Both the position numbers and the translations under genes were made by a program. From Pectinophora gossypiella (taxonomy: Eukaryota; Arthropoda; Insecta; Lepidoptera; Gelechiidae): a stretch of DNA of 64,000 nt. The notes under the pieces were generated by a model. That model did not search any database and had not been told where the DNA came from. It worked only from the letters and a program-made list of their open reading frames with translations. Positions 53,566 to 64,000 of the stretch are shown one piece after another. The stretch's first letter is position 1, and each line of letters begins with the position of its first letter. The DNA lies in contig NC_065407.1 in NCBI RefSeq assembly GCF_024362695.1, forward strand, positions 10,354,001-10,418,000, given 5' to 3'.

Positions 53566-54138
53566 TTTACTTACAGTGTTTTAAAGAAAGAGTATTAGAC
53601 AATGGACAACACAGCTTAATAATAATTCAAATAAAGTTCGAAACAATCTAAATTTTCTGTTTGTGTAGTGTAAACAAAACCTAAAAAAAGGGTTTGGATG
53701 TAAGTAGGGAATAGACGTACATACTACACGCTATATAATTATCGGTCATACACATAACCCTTCTTTTTGATTTGACTTAGTCGGGTAAATAGATAAAAGC
53801 TACGACCGTTTATTGAATAACCCAGCAAACGTGAACAATGTAACTCTAGCTTTGCTTTCTTCGGAATAATCGAAGTTGAAGCACAGAGCATTCATTGTAA
53901 TGGTTTCAAGCTCGTACAGAATACAGTTTCAACATTTCATACATAATTCTGCAACCAGTTTTTGTAAGCAGTTTTGGTGTTTGGGTCTTAAAATGTTATA
54001 TATAGATATGTGTGTTGGTGGATTAGGTGTGAAAAAAACATATTAATGCGTTCATTTGTTAAACGATAAACCCATAAGTACAAATTCTATTGATGTGGAC
54101 ACATCTATAAGTCACGAGAAGGTAACTTACAGCCCAGT
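53566..54138. other. no recognised gene
   Basis: AT-rich, unmatched. Confidence 0.4.
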
Positions 54139-54452
54139 ATTCTTCTTCTCTCCTGTCGGTTGTTTGGTCAACAACCGAGCTCATCAACCTTGGTGTTAGA
54201 GTTATTGTTCAGCCGTCAGAGGTCCCTGACATGGCTCATGTAACGGCTACTGTATACTTACATGTAAATAGTAGCTATCCGAAGCAAGAAAAATCTAGTT
54301 TTCGGACCCTTCGAGTGATTAGCCTCCAAGGTTCTTACCACAAACTAGAGGTCTGAAAGAATCTTATGTAATAAGTCCCTATCGGGAATCGAAGCCGGGA
54401 TCTCCGGATCGTGAGCCCGTGAAACCACGAAAAAAGAACTGTTCCTTTTTAT
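54139..54452 (-). mobile_element. tRNA-type SINE family D, fullest copy (minus)
   Basis: On the minus strand it begins near cacgggctcacgatccggag, with a B-box-like ggcttcgattcccg and cgatagggacttattacata, then the body. It finishes with gttacatgagccatgtcagg, cggctgaacaataactctaa and caaggttgatgagctcgg, ending in an AGAAGAAGA-type tail. The B box identifies a tRNA-derived polymerase III promoter. It is not a tRNA gene, because acceptor and anticodon stems are not formed. Confidence 0.75.
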
Positions 54453-55138
54453 TTCGTGCATGGCACGATTCAAAATTCAATAGCTTTTATTTCAGTATAT
54501 TTTTCATTCAATGGTTTAAAATTGCCATAAACCGTTCGTTATAATTATGATAATTACTTACATCGTATGATTACAGTGCTGCCGGATTTAAATTATAAAA
54601 TGGAAAATTACAATACAATTTGTGTTCTTTATACGCTGGAAACTACAGTGATTATTGGACGGCAGTGCGGTGGAAATGTCCTCTGCGTTGCATGCCTCTA
54701 AAATAGAATTCCCGAGTTTAAATTTGAATTAAAATATATCTTGATTTTGCGTACAACGCGTTGTAGTTATCTGCACAACCTCTGACCTTAGTATCTAATA
54801 GCTACAGAATAAATTACAAATAGCAATACTATTGATCGAAAAAAATCAAGACACACGATGTATGGTGTTGTTATGTTTTTTCTTCGTTTAAACTTTAAAA
54901 TTTAATGGACAGCAGACATATGCATCTTTTATCTTTGTTTTTGGGTATAAATGATGACCCTTTTTATTACACCAAGGTACAATTACAACGTCCACCCATT
55001 ATTATTCTGATCAGAATAAATATAGGTAGCAACATCATTATCTATACAAAATGTGATACAAATATCAAGCAACAATTAGTTTTATAATGCTTCTGCCATT
55101 ATGTTACATTTTTGAATAATTATGTATGTATGTATGTG
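54453..55138. other. no recognised gene
   Basis: AT-rich. (TATG)n at 55122-55137 leads into the next element. Confidence 0.4.
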
Positions 55139-55289
55139 ACTTAACCTGTATTAGGCTGGTTTTCCCTTCGCGGGTTGGAAGGTCAGTCAGGCAGTCGCCT
55201 TTGTAAAAAACCGGACCTATCCAATATTCAGGTTAGGTAAGCGGACCCTGTGAAAAACGGGATAATGCTAGGGGGATGATGATGAGAGT
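55139..55289 (+). mobile_element. retroposon family E, fullest copy
   Basis: In order: acttaacctgtattaggctg, gttttcccttcgcgggttgg, aaggtcagtcaggcagtcgc, ttaggtaagcggaccctgtg, ggataatgctagggggatga, ending TGATGATGA. The tail suggests mobilisation by an RTE-class LINE. Confidence 0.8.
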
Positions 55290-55476
55290 ACTTAGATAAT
55301 ACTGCGGAGATCGTTGCTGAGGTTCGTTGCTTATTGATTGAAATTATCAAGAAACTTAAACAACTTATAGCGTGGTCAAGTGGAACTGTCAGTTAACTAC
55401 TTGTACTTGTACAGACACAATGTAAAATGTTTCGTATGTTGACAGGTGAGAGGTTAATGAGAGACTTTTCAATCGA
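55290..55476. other. no recognised feature
   Basis: Short unmatched spacer. Confidence 0.4.
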
Positions 55477-55540
55477 CGTTCCCCAAACACACGATAGATG
55501 GCGTTGTTCACTTCTAACGTGATAATTACCTATTTTCTCA
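55477..55540 (+). repeat. dispersed repeat with gatggcgttgt motif, copy 2
   Basis: It matches 29922-29980: acgttc, acaatata/acacgatagatggcgttg, taacgtgataattacctatt. Too short to classify. Confidence 0.55.
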
Positions 55541-55551
55541 TTGTCCCAGCA

Positions 55552-55634
55552 TAAACTCACGCTTATTTCCCACCGGGGTAAGCAGCGACTATATATAGAA
55601 TTCCATTTGCTTCAATCCTGACGCTCTTCTCTTG
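55552..55634 (-). mobile_element. LINE 3' tail (family Z, copy 4)
   Basis: On the plus strand: aactcacgcttatttcccac, cggggtaagcagcgactata, tccatttgcttcaatcctga. This is the reverse of the family Z ending. Confidence 0.7.
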
Positions 55635-57002
55635 CTTGTTTTTTTTTCTTGCTTTCCTTGCTTTGCTGTTAAGTCACATACCTCCGAAAATGCATTTCTC
55701 GGAATGTGGGTTTCCTCACGATGTAGGTATATTATTGTGTATCTAAGTTCTTTCTACTCGAAAAACAAGGAAAAGTTTAAAAATGTCCATTTCAAAATGT
55801 CGTTATTCTGGGAACGGGAGCCGTGTATCAGTCTATGAAAATTTGCATTGTTAAATAGGGCATTCTCTGCTGCATAGAGTAATAAAAGTGCTTTTGAAGG
55901 TTCACTGGGAATAACTGTGAAAAGAGCTCTGCTACTGGGAAATATGAAATTGGAGCAGAGAGACTTAAAAATATTTACTGGAATAAAATATTTTTTACAA
56001 TTACAACAACGGTGTAAAGTTAATTTTAGAAGTGACCGTTTTGCTTTTCTCTTCTTATTTCCAGGAAAGCTATGTAATAAAAGTCAGATTTATTAAAAGT
56101 GTTATTATTAAGTTTTTAGGAATGAAGTACCTACTTGTTATCCCAGAATAATATTTGTTGTACTAGATGTTGTTCTAAACCTGCCGTTACTTTGTTGCTG
56201 GCAGATTAAAAAAAAAATGATGCATGATTTTTTTTAGTCACAAAATTAAATAGTCCCCATACCATTTTTTAGCTTCCTGCCTTGAAAATTGCGTAATACT
56301 TCATACTAAATTCCACCCCCCATTTTAGGGAACGTGGAGGCTTATAAAGTGACAAAAATTAGCTATCTTCACTTAAAAAATCACTGCCAGTTCATCGCTT
56401 CGTTTTGCCGTGAATGACGGATAAACAAATAGACAGGCACACACATACACTATCCCATTTATAATGCGTATTAGTATGGATATAATGCTTTCAATACATG
56501 TCGTTCTCACCTGTCGAGACATCAGGAACGTTAAAGTCTCATTTACGTTATGTCTGATCGAGATCTGTGTTCCAGCAGAAAAGTTGTTAAGACCCCAATA
56601 CCAACCGTGGTTCGGCGTACTGCTTACCACCATAATATGCATTAAAGTTGGCTAGTAGGTACTTATTGTACTTATTTCGTAGTAAAACCTCAAAAAAATA
56701 ATTTTTACTGCAGAAAAATCAAGTACTGTTTCATTTACAAAGGTCTTTCGTACATTAGGATTATGTAATGAAAGGCAATATACAATGTAGCTCACGTATT
56801 TGTCTTACGGGAGCTACTGAGGGTTTTCTCCTAGACTTGATTGGCTAGGACAGAGCATTCCGGTTAATTCTTCGCTTATCTCCGCTTTCCGGACCTCAGT
56901 CGTTACAAAGACTACAATTAACGTTCTCTGACCGGGATATTTGTACGCTGAGTAAGCTGCTTTGTTTATTGTTGACTGTAATACGTAATTATATGCATAA
57001 TA
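55635..57002. other. no recognised gene
   Basis: Open frames at 56373-56655 lie on both strands over the same DNA and lack domains. No repeats matched. Confidence 0.4.
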
Positions 57003-57040
57003 CAACTTAAGCTCACGACTATATCCCAAATGGGGTAATT
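57003..57040 (+). repeat. family K end fragment
   Basis: The sequence aacttaagctcacgactata followed by tcccaaatggggtaat. Confidence 0.5.
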
Positions 57041-57159
57041 ATGCATTATTTCGTATTTAATACTTCAAAAGTAAACTCTCGCCTGTTATCCCTGAAGAGG
57101 TAAGCACAGAAGACAACCCAGAGTACTGTTAATCGTTTTTATAGTAAAATATATATAAA

Positions 57160-57276
57160 ATCACGCTCATTTCCCATCGGGGTAAGCATAGACTATGGAA
57201 TTCCATTTGCTTCGATCCTGACACGCTTCTCTTGCTTCCTCCATATTCATCAATCGTTTCATACACGCGCGCCGGT
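57160..57276 (-). mobile_element. LINE 3' tail (family Z, copy 5)
   Basis: The segment aatcacgctcatttcccatc, ggggtaagcatagactatgg, tcgatcctgacacgcttctc, catcaatcgtttcatacacg is a good reverse match to 2470-2620. Confidence 0.75.
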
Positions 57277-57346
57277 AAAATAATCAAATAATAAAATGGT
57301 GAAGTAATTATGAATGATAAGATCATACCTAAATACTTTGTATTGA

Positions 57347-57378
57347 AAGCGTACGGTACGTTATTGTACCGTACGCTT
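57347..57378. repeat. perfect 13-bp stem hairpin
   Basis: The stem is aagcgtacggtac / gtaccgtacgctt with a 6-nt loop gttatt. No surrounding element was recognised. Confidence 0.7.
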
Positions 57379-57614
57379 AATGTTCCTGTTAGGAAGACAT
57401 CAATAAAAAAACAAACGAACATCGACATACAATACGCAAACCGATCAAATTCCCTCACGATAAAACCGTACGTACAAAATAATATTATAAGAAAAACAAA
57501 GGAAGGAAATCGGAGTATTGTATTTTTCAACTAATTGGATGGGAAAAGCAATAAATGGAGTTTTTCTGTTATCTTATGTCTACTATTTGAACGTAGATAA
57601 GTACTTACTTCCGT

Positions 57615-57764
57615 GTCTTTTCATGAATTTTCCGACAGGAAATTCCACTTAATATCAACTAAGTCATGGTCTGAATCATACCTCTCAACATTCGTTACGG
57701 TGTCACTAAAATACTGAGGGAGATAATTTAGCTCATTATTATAAGTTAATGTCAAGAAGAATTC
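57615..57764. mobile_element. fold-back MITE family A, copy 9 (rearranged)
   Basis: The right arm (ttttcatgaattttccgaca ... gttacggtgtcactaa) ends near 57708. It is followed at once by a left arm (aatactgagggagataattt ... gttaatgtcaagaagaattc), as if two copies were joined end to end. The second copy continues after the SINE at 57920. Confidence 0.65.
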
Positions 57765-57919
57765 GGAGGTGTGACCTAACCTGTATCGGGTTGGTTATGC
57801 CTTCGCGGGTTGGAAGGTCAGACAGGCAGCCGCTTCTGTGAAAATCAGACCTGTTGAACCTTTAGGTTAGGTAAGCAGACCCTGAAAAAAACATATTAAT
57901 CCTAGGGAGATGATGAATA
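57765..57919 (+). mobile_element. retroposon family E inserted in family A, with 13-bp target duplication
   Basis: The body matches 55139-55289. The perfect direct repeat tcaagaagaattc at 57752-57764 and 57920-57932 marks the insertion. The 5' end is ggaggtgtgacctaacctgt and the 3' end is gggagatgatgaata. Confidence 0.85.
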
Positions 57920-58092
57920 TCAAGAAGAATTCTCCATCGCAAAAGTGTAAAATTGAAAATATTTATTTATTTATTTATCAAAGTACATACAACATTACAG
58001 TATGGCCCAATGCGCTGTATGACGAGAGTGATAATAAATAATGCATTTTGCGACGGAAAATTCCACTTGATATTAACTCAGAATCATGCCTT
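57920..58092. mobile_element. family A copy 9, remainder, interrupted by a tail-like insert
   Basis: The pieces tcaagaagaattctccatcg (57920 on) and tttgcgacggaaaattccac (58048 on) are family A. Between them, 57961-58040 holds (TTTA)n then caaagtacatacaacattac, which looks like a reversed LINE tail. Confidence 0.55.
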
Positions 58093-59247
58093 ATTGGTTA
58101 AGGGAAGGAATATAACCAAAATATTTCCAGCCGAGAGTAGCTTGACTTCGATCGCTTACAATCTCCGACCAACTACGCAACATCCAACAACCAATATCAG
58201 GATAAACTTTTCTAATGTTTGATTTTCAGCACTAGTTCATTTCCAAACTGCTAACAGTTTAGTCTATAAAGCAATAAAATGAGTTTCCTAATCGCTCGTA
58301 AAAACTTTAGGGTTGGGATACTCGTCCGGGACAAACATCCTATCGTACATTCGTATAAACAACGTATGTCGTCGTACGTCGTCAAACGTCGTACAGTCGT
58401 CCAACTTGGTCGTCCGTCTAAGCATAGTTTCTCGTAAACTAAAGCAGTAAAATATTTAAAGTTACGACTGCAACGACCAACTAAAATATAAAGTTTCTCT
58501 CTTTACGTAACTCGGATACATAACATATTATGTATATTTATGTTTTCAAATACAAGATATGCATATATTGCAGTCAGATGGGAGGATATTGCGAAAGTCG
58601 CGTGTAGGGACTGTATAAGACTGGGACCGGGACGTTAATGCAATAGTGCGGTGAAATCAAGTAATTATGATGATGTTAATATTGAAAAATATTGCACAAA
58701 TCTAAAAACAATTATAATAGGTATATTTTAGAAATTATGTATTTGGTGTCAAAAGCTCTCCGGGAGTCACTGAAATAAATACCGAGTATTGATTTTGATT
58801 GTTGATTTAATAACCCTTTCGTTTGGCTTTGCAGTCGTGTATAAATTAAAAGTACTAAGATGTTACTTAATTTTCTACAATTTTATGATCCGCGTGAGTT
58901 ATTACATTTATTATTAAATAAATCAATTTAGTTTATGAGTAATGGGTAGGTGTGGAATAATATAATTAGCGTCGTTTTCCTTGTGTGTTTCTAACCATAA
59001 ACAACTTATTTAACTCCACAGTGGAGGAAGGTAGATACTGCTATAATTATACTTCCCTACAGGGAGCCCTTGTATCATAATTTTCATAGAGGTTCATAAC
59101 TATAATCCCCCTTTGTCTTTTAACGTACACTGCAAACGACATGTGTTTAGGTTTTGACGAACATATTTCGTGCTACTTCTTCTGTATTCATTATTTTTGT
59201 TACTTACACAATAACTAAAGTTGGTTGGTTGACGGTGGTTTTGTTTT
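58093..59247. other. no recognised gene
   Basis: Segment 58362-58420 is enriched in CGTCGT/ACGACG words (atgtcgtcgtacgtcgtcaa). The rest is AT-rich and unmatched. Confidence 0.4.
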
Positions 59248-59345
59248 AATAATAATAAAACACTTTATTGCACACAAATTTACAAGACATTTACAGGATA
59301 AACTAATTCTAAGATGAGCAAAGGCGGCCATAGACGGTCTTGTTA
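59248..59345 (-). repeat. LINE 3' tail, minus
   Basis: The sequence taataataaaacactttatt, gcacacaaatttacaagaca, aaaggcggccatagacggtc is a reversed LINE end like that at 34431. Confidence 0.6.
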
Positions 59346-59462
59346 TGTTTGTTTTATATTAGTATAAGAAAGTAATTTCGTTATAATTTGTACGCGTATG
59401 TATGTCTATCTGTATATAATTAATTAAGAAAGAAGTCTCTTTGTTTAAAGATAAGCTTACCT

Positions 59463-59580
59463 GTATTATCTGTTTTATTTATTTTATTTTATTTGGGTAG
59501 CTTACAGCCTTTTTTTACAAAATGAATACTTATAAATACAAACAAATGCCAATGAAAAGCTACCACAAGTGAAGTGAAGT
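59463..59580 (-). mobile_element. LINE 3' UTR, second copy of the 32690 family
   Basis: The sequence tttatttgggtagcttacag, aaatgccaatgaaaagctac matches 32700-32785. Only the 3' UTR and the (TAAAA)n end survive. Confidence 0.7.
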
Positions 59581-62500
59581 GTTTGTATGTTCCTTGTGTC
59601 TGTTTTATTGTGTACCAATAAACAAATAAAAAAATAATTTACACAAAAATTTAAGCTCTAAGTACCTAGTCGTTTTAACAACGCTGCGTGGGCATATTTT
59701 AAAGTAATTAGCAAGTTTCAAGTTTTGATGGTTTACCAAGTTACCAGCTCCACCCAGTTTGGGAAGCTCTGTTCATTTGTCAAATTTATAATGGACTCAT
59801 GTGGCCTAATTATTGCATTGTATATGAATATGAATAATTATATTATTTCTTCTTTTTTGAAATGTCACATTATCAGTCGTCGGTATAATTTTGTCGAGAC
59901 ATGTGAAGACAATAAAGTATTCCTCCAATGTAAAAGTAACAATTATTTTCTTTACATAGATACCTAATCTTCCAAAGAAAAATATTCAAAGTGTCGCAGT
60001 TACATCACAGAATTCCCACACGTAAAGTGTCGCGCTACTAACCCAGAAGGGGACCAAACGCATCGATTTCTACTTGATTATTTTCATATGAGGTGCTCCA
60101 CTTCAGACTTTTACGACTGTATATGTCTTCTGAGAGCGATAACTTAGTCATTTTATGTTCACCCCTTCTTGCCCCGTGTACTTACTCGAGAAGTTCCGCA
60201 CAAGTCCCCAGGGAGAGTCATAAACACGCATATCCTTTTCCATCTTCCATTTGAATACGCTTTTCTTTTTTTACATAATAAATTCTTTCATTAGCTCGAG
60301 TAGGAGTTTATTATAACCTCCACGCTCCGACACGTGGAAATAATGGATTATAGTAATTTTTCTTGTTTCTACATCACATATATTAACACATATCACGCTG
60401 TATATTATTTTAGACAAGAATTTGAGAATATTACCGACATGAAACACAATTTCACGCGTAACATGTCGAATAAGTTACGAATTATACGAAACAAATAAAC
60501 TACGCCGAGATCGTGACTTCACAAAAGAATAAAATATAACGACGTAATCCCGTTTTATACAACTTCAATATCCTATAACTCGCAATACAAATCAAAGCGT
60601 TAAGTAAAATATAGAGTGGAAAACGAAGGTAGAAACAGAAAGCAAGTTGGGTCGAGTCGTTAGGGGCGGCGAATCGGTCGCTCGGCACTTTATAGTTTTA
60701 ATATCGTCGGCTGAGGTCGCGCGACTTATGGCGGGAACACGTTTTCCCTACAAATGCGTGTCTCTACTCCGCCGCCACCGCCGCCGGAACATGTGTACGG
60801 AACACACGGAACTTGTACGGGTTAATATACTAACCGCCCGTTTACCGTAACGGTTTCAATATCGGCGCAATCCCAACAATATATGGCCCCGAAGGCCCTC
60901 GAGAAAATAATTAAACCGCTACGAAAAAGGTCGAGCCGAACGATGTTCACTAAAAAATACGACAAACACCCGCAATTCAGGCATACCTGGGCAAACGTTT
61001 ATTTAAAATAAACATTTTATTTCCAGCCCTTCCGTGTTAATGTAAAAAAACTGGCACGGCTTAGGCAGGCGTAAGTTATTTTCTTTTTATATTTTCCTTG
61101 AGTCGCCCGGGGCGAGCGCGCTCTCCCGGGGCAGATAATTTCGTACAGACTACGTGCTGCGTCCCTCCCGCCGCCGCTGCCAGCTGACCTGTACTACCTC
61201 CTAAACCTCAACATAACTGAAACATATTACCGATCGTCCCCGGATAAAAGTGTCACGTTTCGATGATCCTACGTAAGTCTTGTCTACTAAGAAGTCATCT
61301 TTGAGTAAAACTCCAAACGACTTTAGTTCTCGAGTTCTCTTCATATCAAAGAGCTTTTTGAAAGTAAAACATCTCGCTAAAGTATATTACACGATCATGA
61401 GTGGTTACATTACGTGTACCATATTTTCAATGGGCATATAACTAAGTGTTCACTATTTTAATGAAGCTATAAGTATTCACCGTGCATTACTTTCATATTG
61501 AGTTATCTAATACGTTGGGCACGAATAGACTGAAATTCCGTGATTAGGACCTGACAATTTTGGTAAAGCTTTATTTTATGTTTACGAGTTTACGTGTCCT
61601 GAAAGTTAGTGGACTTTCTATAGGGAGCAATCTTCTTGACTTCATTTACACGTAAATTGGTGGAATAATATTAAATCTACCGATGAAGCTAAAGAATGTG
61701 CGCTTTTCGTTCGTGCTTAGTAAACATCTATGTTCTAAATAAGCAAAGTTTCGAAGACGCCCAAGTTTCAAGTCAATTTGCCGGTGAAAAGCGAGTTCCC
61801 GGTCGTCTGTTTTGGCCGGCGACTCCGGGACCAGACATACACGGTTGCCACTTTAGATATTCTCTTGGAGTATAGCCTGTAACTTATCCTAAAGTGTTTG
61901 CGTGAAATCTAACTGTTTAGAGAGCAGTGGAAAAATTCCTACGGTGTATGAAGTTATGATTAATCAAGTTATTCATTATAAAACAAGTCATAAGCGGCCA
62001 GACGCATGTCTTCTCAGAATAGTCATAATATTTTTTTCGTCGTTTCGAGTAGCGAGTTTTTTTCGAGTAGCAATCCTAATTAAATATTGTAATTTCTCAC
62101 AGTATATAAGTACTCGGGCGAAATGGAAACGAATGTAGCAAAATTAAGTTTAATGGTAATTAATTTAAAAGGTGGCACGGAGGAGAACGTAAATTGCGGT
62201 TTGGGGACACCGGGCGAGAGTGGCACACGTCTATAAAATAAGGCGCAAGGTGATGGGACGTGGGCCGACGCGGCCTAGATCCGGCTTTTTATGGCAGGAC
62301 GATATCGCCCCTCTCATCTAACTCGAGACCTTAGATAGTAGATCACGCATGTATGAAACGGGCTCTACGAAAAAAACTTGACCCACTTTAGTGACATAAA
62401 ATGCACGAATTGAACTGCTCACTTTTCTTTTCAGCTCGAAAAAACTGTTAAGAGCAGATGACGGAATAGAAATTGAATGTTAAAAGAACATACACGGAAA

Positions 62501-64000
62501 CACCTCAAAGTATTTAGAGCAACAGTATTAAATTTATTAATTCAATACGGCCCCAGCACTATAAACCCTGCTCTATAATTCTAATTAATTACAAACTGGA
62601 ATACGTAAATAAAAGCAGGTACTCCGTGATTAGGTTCCGTTAAATTTCTATTATTTATTTTAGGTCGGTATTTGTGGTTCAGAATACATAAGCCAGATCA
62701 AAAGAATGTTTGTTTTCGGCCAAACTGTACAAAACAAATAAGTATTTGGAAGGCTGCTGGGAATCTATAACTCAATGCCAAGTTTCCCGAAGTTGGCCAA
62801 CTTTGGTTACTTCGAGATGGCAAGCGGGCGAATACCGAAGACCCATTCCGTTGCTCTAAACTTACCTGTAAACAAAAACATTTCAGTGTATTTTCGCAAA
62901 ACCGGCACGTACCGTAATGAGATTAGTGTGATGTCCGTTTGATCCCTCATGCGACCGTTGACTACGATTTTAATAATACATTTTTTAATTTAGGTGGCTC
63001 TGGTTTAGGACTCTCTTTTGTAAGTCAAATTAGATTTGTTTTAAGAATAACTTTAATCTTAATTAACGTTACTGAAAGTAATGAAATATAGAATCTCTAC
63101 CGTCCTTAACGTCTGATACGCTTATCCATAAAATAGTCATTCAAAGTGGTCAAAAGTAAGACAGATAAAGATACGTTTGTTTTTACCTGAAGAAAAAATG
63201 GATCGTCGTAGAAATCTTCGTGAAAACGAGAGGCGCAGGAATAACTAAGAACTCTGGCGAAATAACGTGAACGTGGCGCTTCACGTACCAAGATAACTTC
63301 TTTAGCTCTACCAAAACGTGAAAGTACTGAAATATCAGTCATCAGCGCGTAACATGAAAAATGGGGGATACTTACTTGTTGTTGAAAAGCGACAAGAACT
63401 GTTTCCAATTTAGACGCGGTGAACTTTTATGTCGGCGGCCTTACGTGAGCTGAAACGCGAGCAATAAGATTAAAAATAAATTATGTTCCGTGTAAAGGGC
63501 GGCTATAAACCGGGGGCACGTGTGGTGGTGCTGGCGCATGGTTTTGTCATCAGCAAAAATGTGATTGGTGTTAGCAACGTTGTTACGCTCGTCGTGACGC
63601 CTTCATTAGTATTACGTACGTGACCGTGCGTTAGGATCGCCGCGCAACCGTATTTATGCCATTCCATTTTAAATCCATTTCACCTTTTGATTTTACTAGT
63701 ATTATAGTTGGCAAGAATAATGTACGTAAATACCCCTGTAGAATTTGATTTGACTTTGACCTAACATTGATGTGAATGGACTTTGTAATAAAATATCGAT
63801 TCTGAAAGCAAATTTAAAATGTTTAGAATAGCGTTGAAAGATTTCTCTTGCGAAAATTTTCGTAAAAAAAATATAATCTTAACTAGCGTTGGTGAAATAA
63901 GGCAACATTTTATATCGCAATGTGTGTACTGTAAATTAATTCAAAGAGCCCATTGTGTTAGCAATAAAATACTTAAGCCGGCCAAACATATCTGGGGGAT
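59581..64000. other. repeat-poor terminal stretch without a recognised gene
   Basis: No family from the rest of the window is seen. GC is locally raised at 60650-60900 (actccgccgccaccgccgcc) and 61095-61190 (gcccggggcgagcgcgctct), and a CTATAAAATA string lies at 62231. A minus-strand open region at 63106-63420 is bordered by splice-like signals: CAA|GTAAGTATCC near 63377 and GATATTTCAG near 63328, then TTCAG|GTAAAAAC near 63190. I cannot name a product. This may be promoter-proximal or intronic DNA of a host gene lying beyond the window. Confidence 0.35.

Noticed and set aside
54360..54430. A possible tRNA gene
   Set aside because: A B-box-like motif is present, but the cloverleaf is not formed and the sequence continues into the SINE D body.
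57129..57534. Minus- and plus-strand frames with hydrophobic stretches resembling membrane segments
   Set aside because: Both strands are open over the same DNA and the region includes a LINE tail and a perfect hairpin; no family resemblance.
1..64000. CRISPR arrays, bacterial operons, rRNA genes or integrated viral genomes
   Set aside because: No regularly spaced repeats, Shine-Dalgarno-led gene clusters, rRNA-like blocks (apart from the 46-nt 5S-like SINE segment) or capsid/envelope motifs were seen.

Overview
The window looks like nuclear DNA of an insect, most probably a moth or butterfly. It is AT-rich and has no operons or bacterial-style gene packing. Its dispersed repeats are of kinds I associate with lepidopteran genomes: retroposon tails ending in TGATGATGA, tRNA-derived SINEs, and many palindromic MITEs. 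The host assignment is inference. I recognise no host protein-coding gene, tRNA gene or rRNA gene; the window is probably intergenic or deep intronic DNA.

The only intact coding unit is a DIRS-type tyrosine-recombinase retrotransposon at 7593-12701, with its genes on the minus strand. It carries 150-bp perfectly identical inverted terminal repeats and a Gag gene whose 5' part appears to be a separate exon joined by a 359-nt intron. Downstream of Gag are a reverse transcriptase/RNase H/C-terminal 'methyltransferase-like' Pol and a tyrosine recombinase with the R-HxxR-Y catalytic set. An internal complementary region at 7859-7976 is the reverse complement of the element's left end followed directly by its right end. 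That is the arrangement expected if the element replicates through a circular intermediate whose junction is templated internally. Gag, Pol and recombinase are in successive -1 frames. With no frame break and identical repeats, this copy looks young and possibly still functional.

The rest is a mosaic of mobile-element debris. Region 1-7.6 kb: LINE tail, a poly(A) retroposon with 13-bp target duplications, a TIR MITE, a broken RTE-like pol fragment, and a SINE with tRNA-like and 5S-rRNA-like parts. Region 12.7-24.8 kb: retroposon copies, a GC-rich island near 19.4-19.9 kb, a TIR element hit by a LINE tail, a decayed LINE, and palindromic MITEs. Region 24.8-36 kb: mostly featureless, with two MITEs and a minus-strand LINE remnant. 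Region 36-46 kb: a dense cluster of fold-back MITEs, including one interrupted by another TIR element, and a 229-bp near-palindrome. Region 46-59.6 kb: LINE and SINE fragments, and a SINE inserted in a MITE with a 13-bp duplication. Region 59.6-64 kb: poor in recognisable repeats, with locally raised GC, and the best place to look for host regulatory DNA or exons.

At least nine full or partial copies of one fold-back family ('family A', starting ggtgttagtgacatcg) occur in the window. Family letters used here are local labels only. No sequence search could be run, so element clade names rest on motif recognition.
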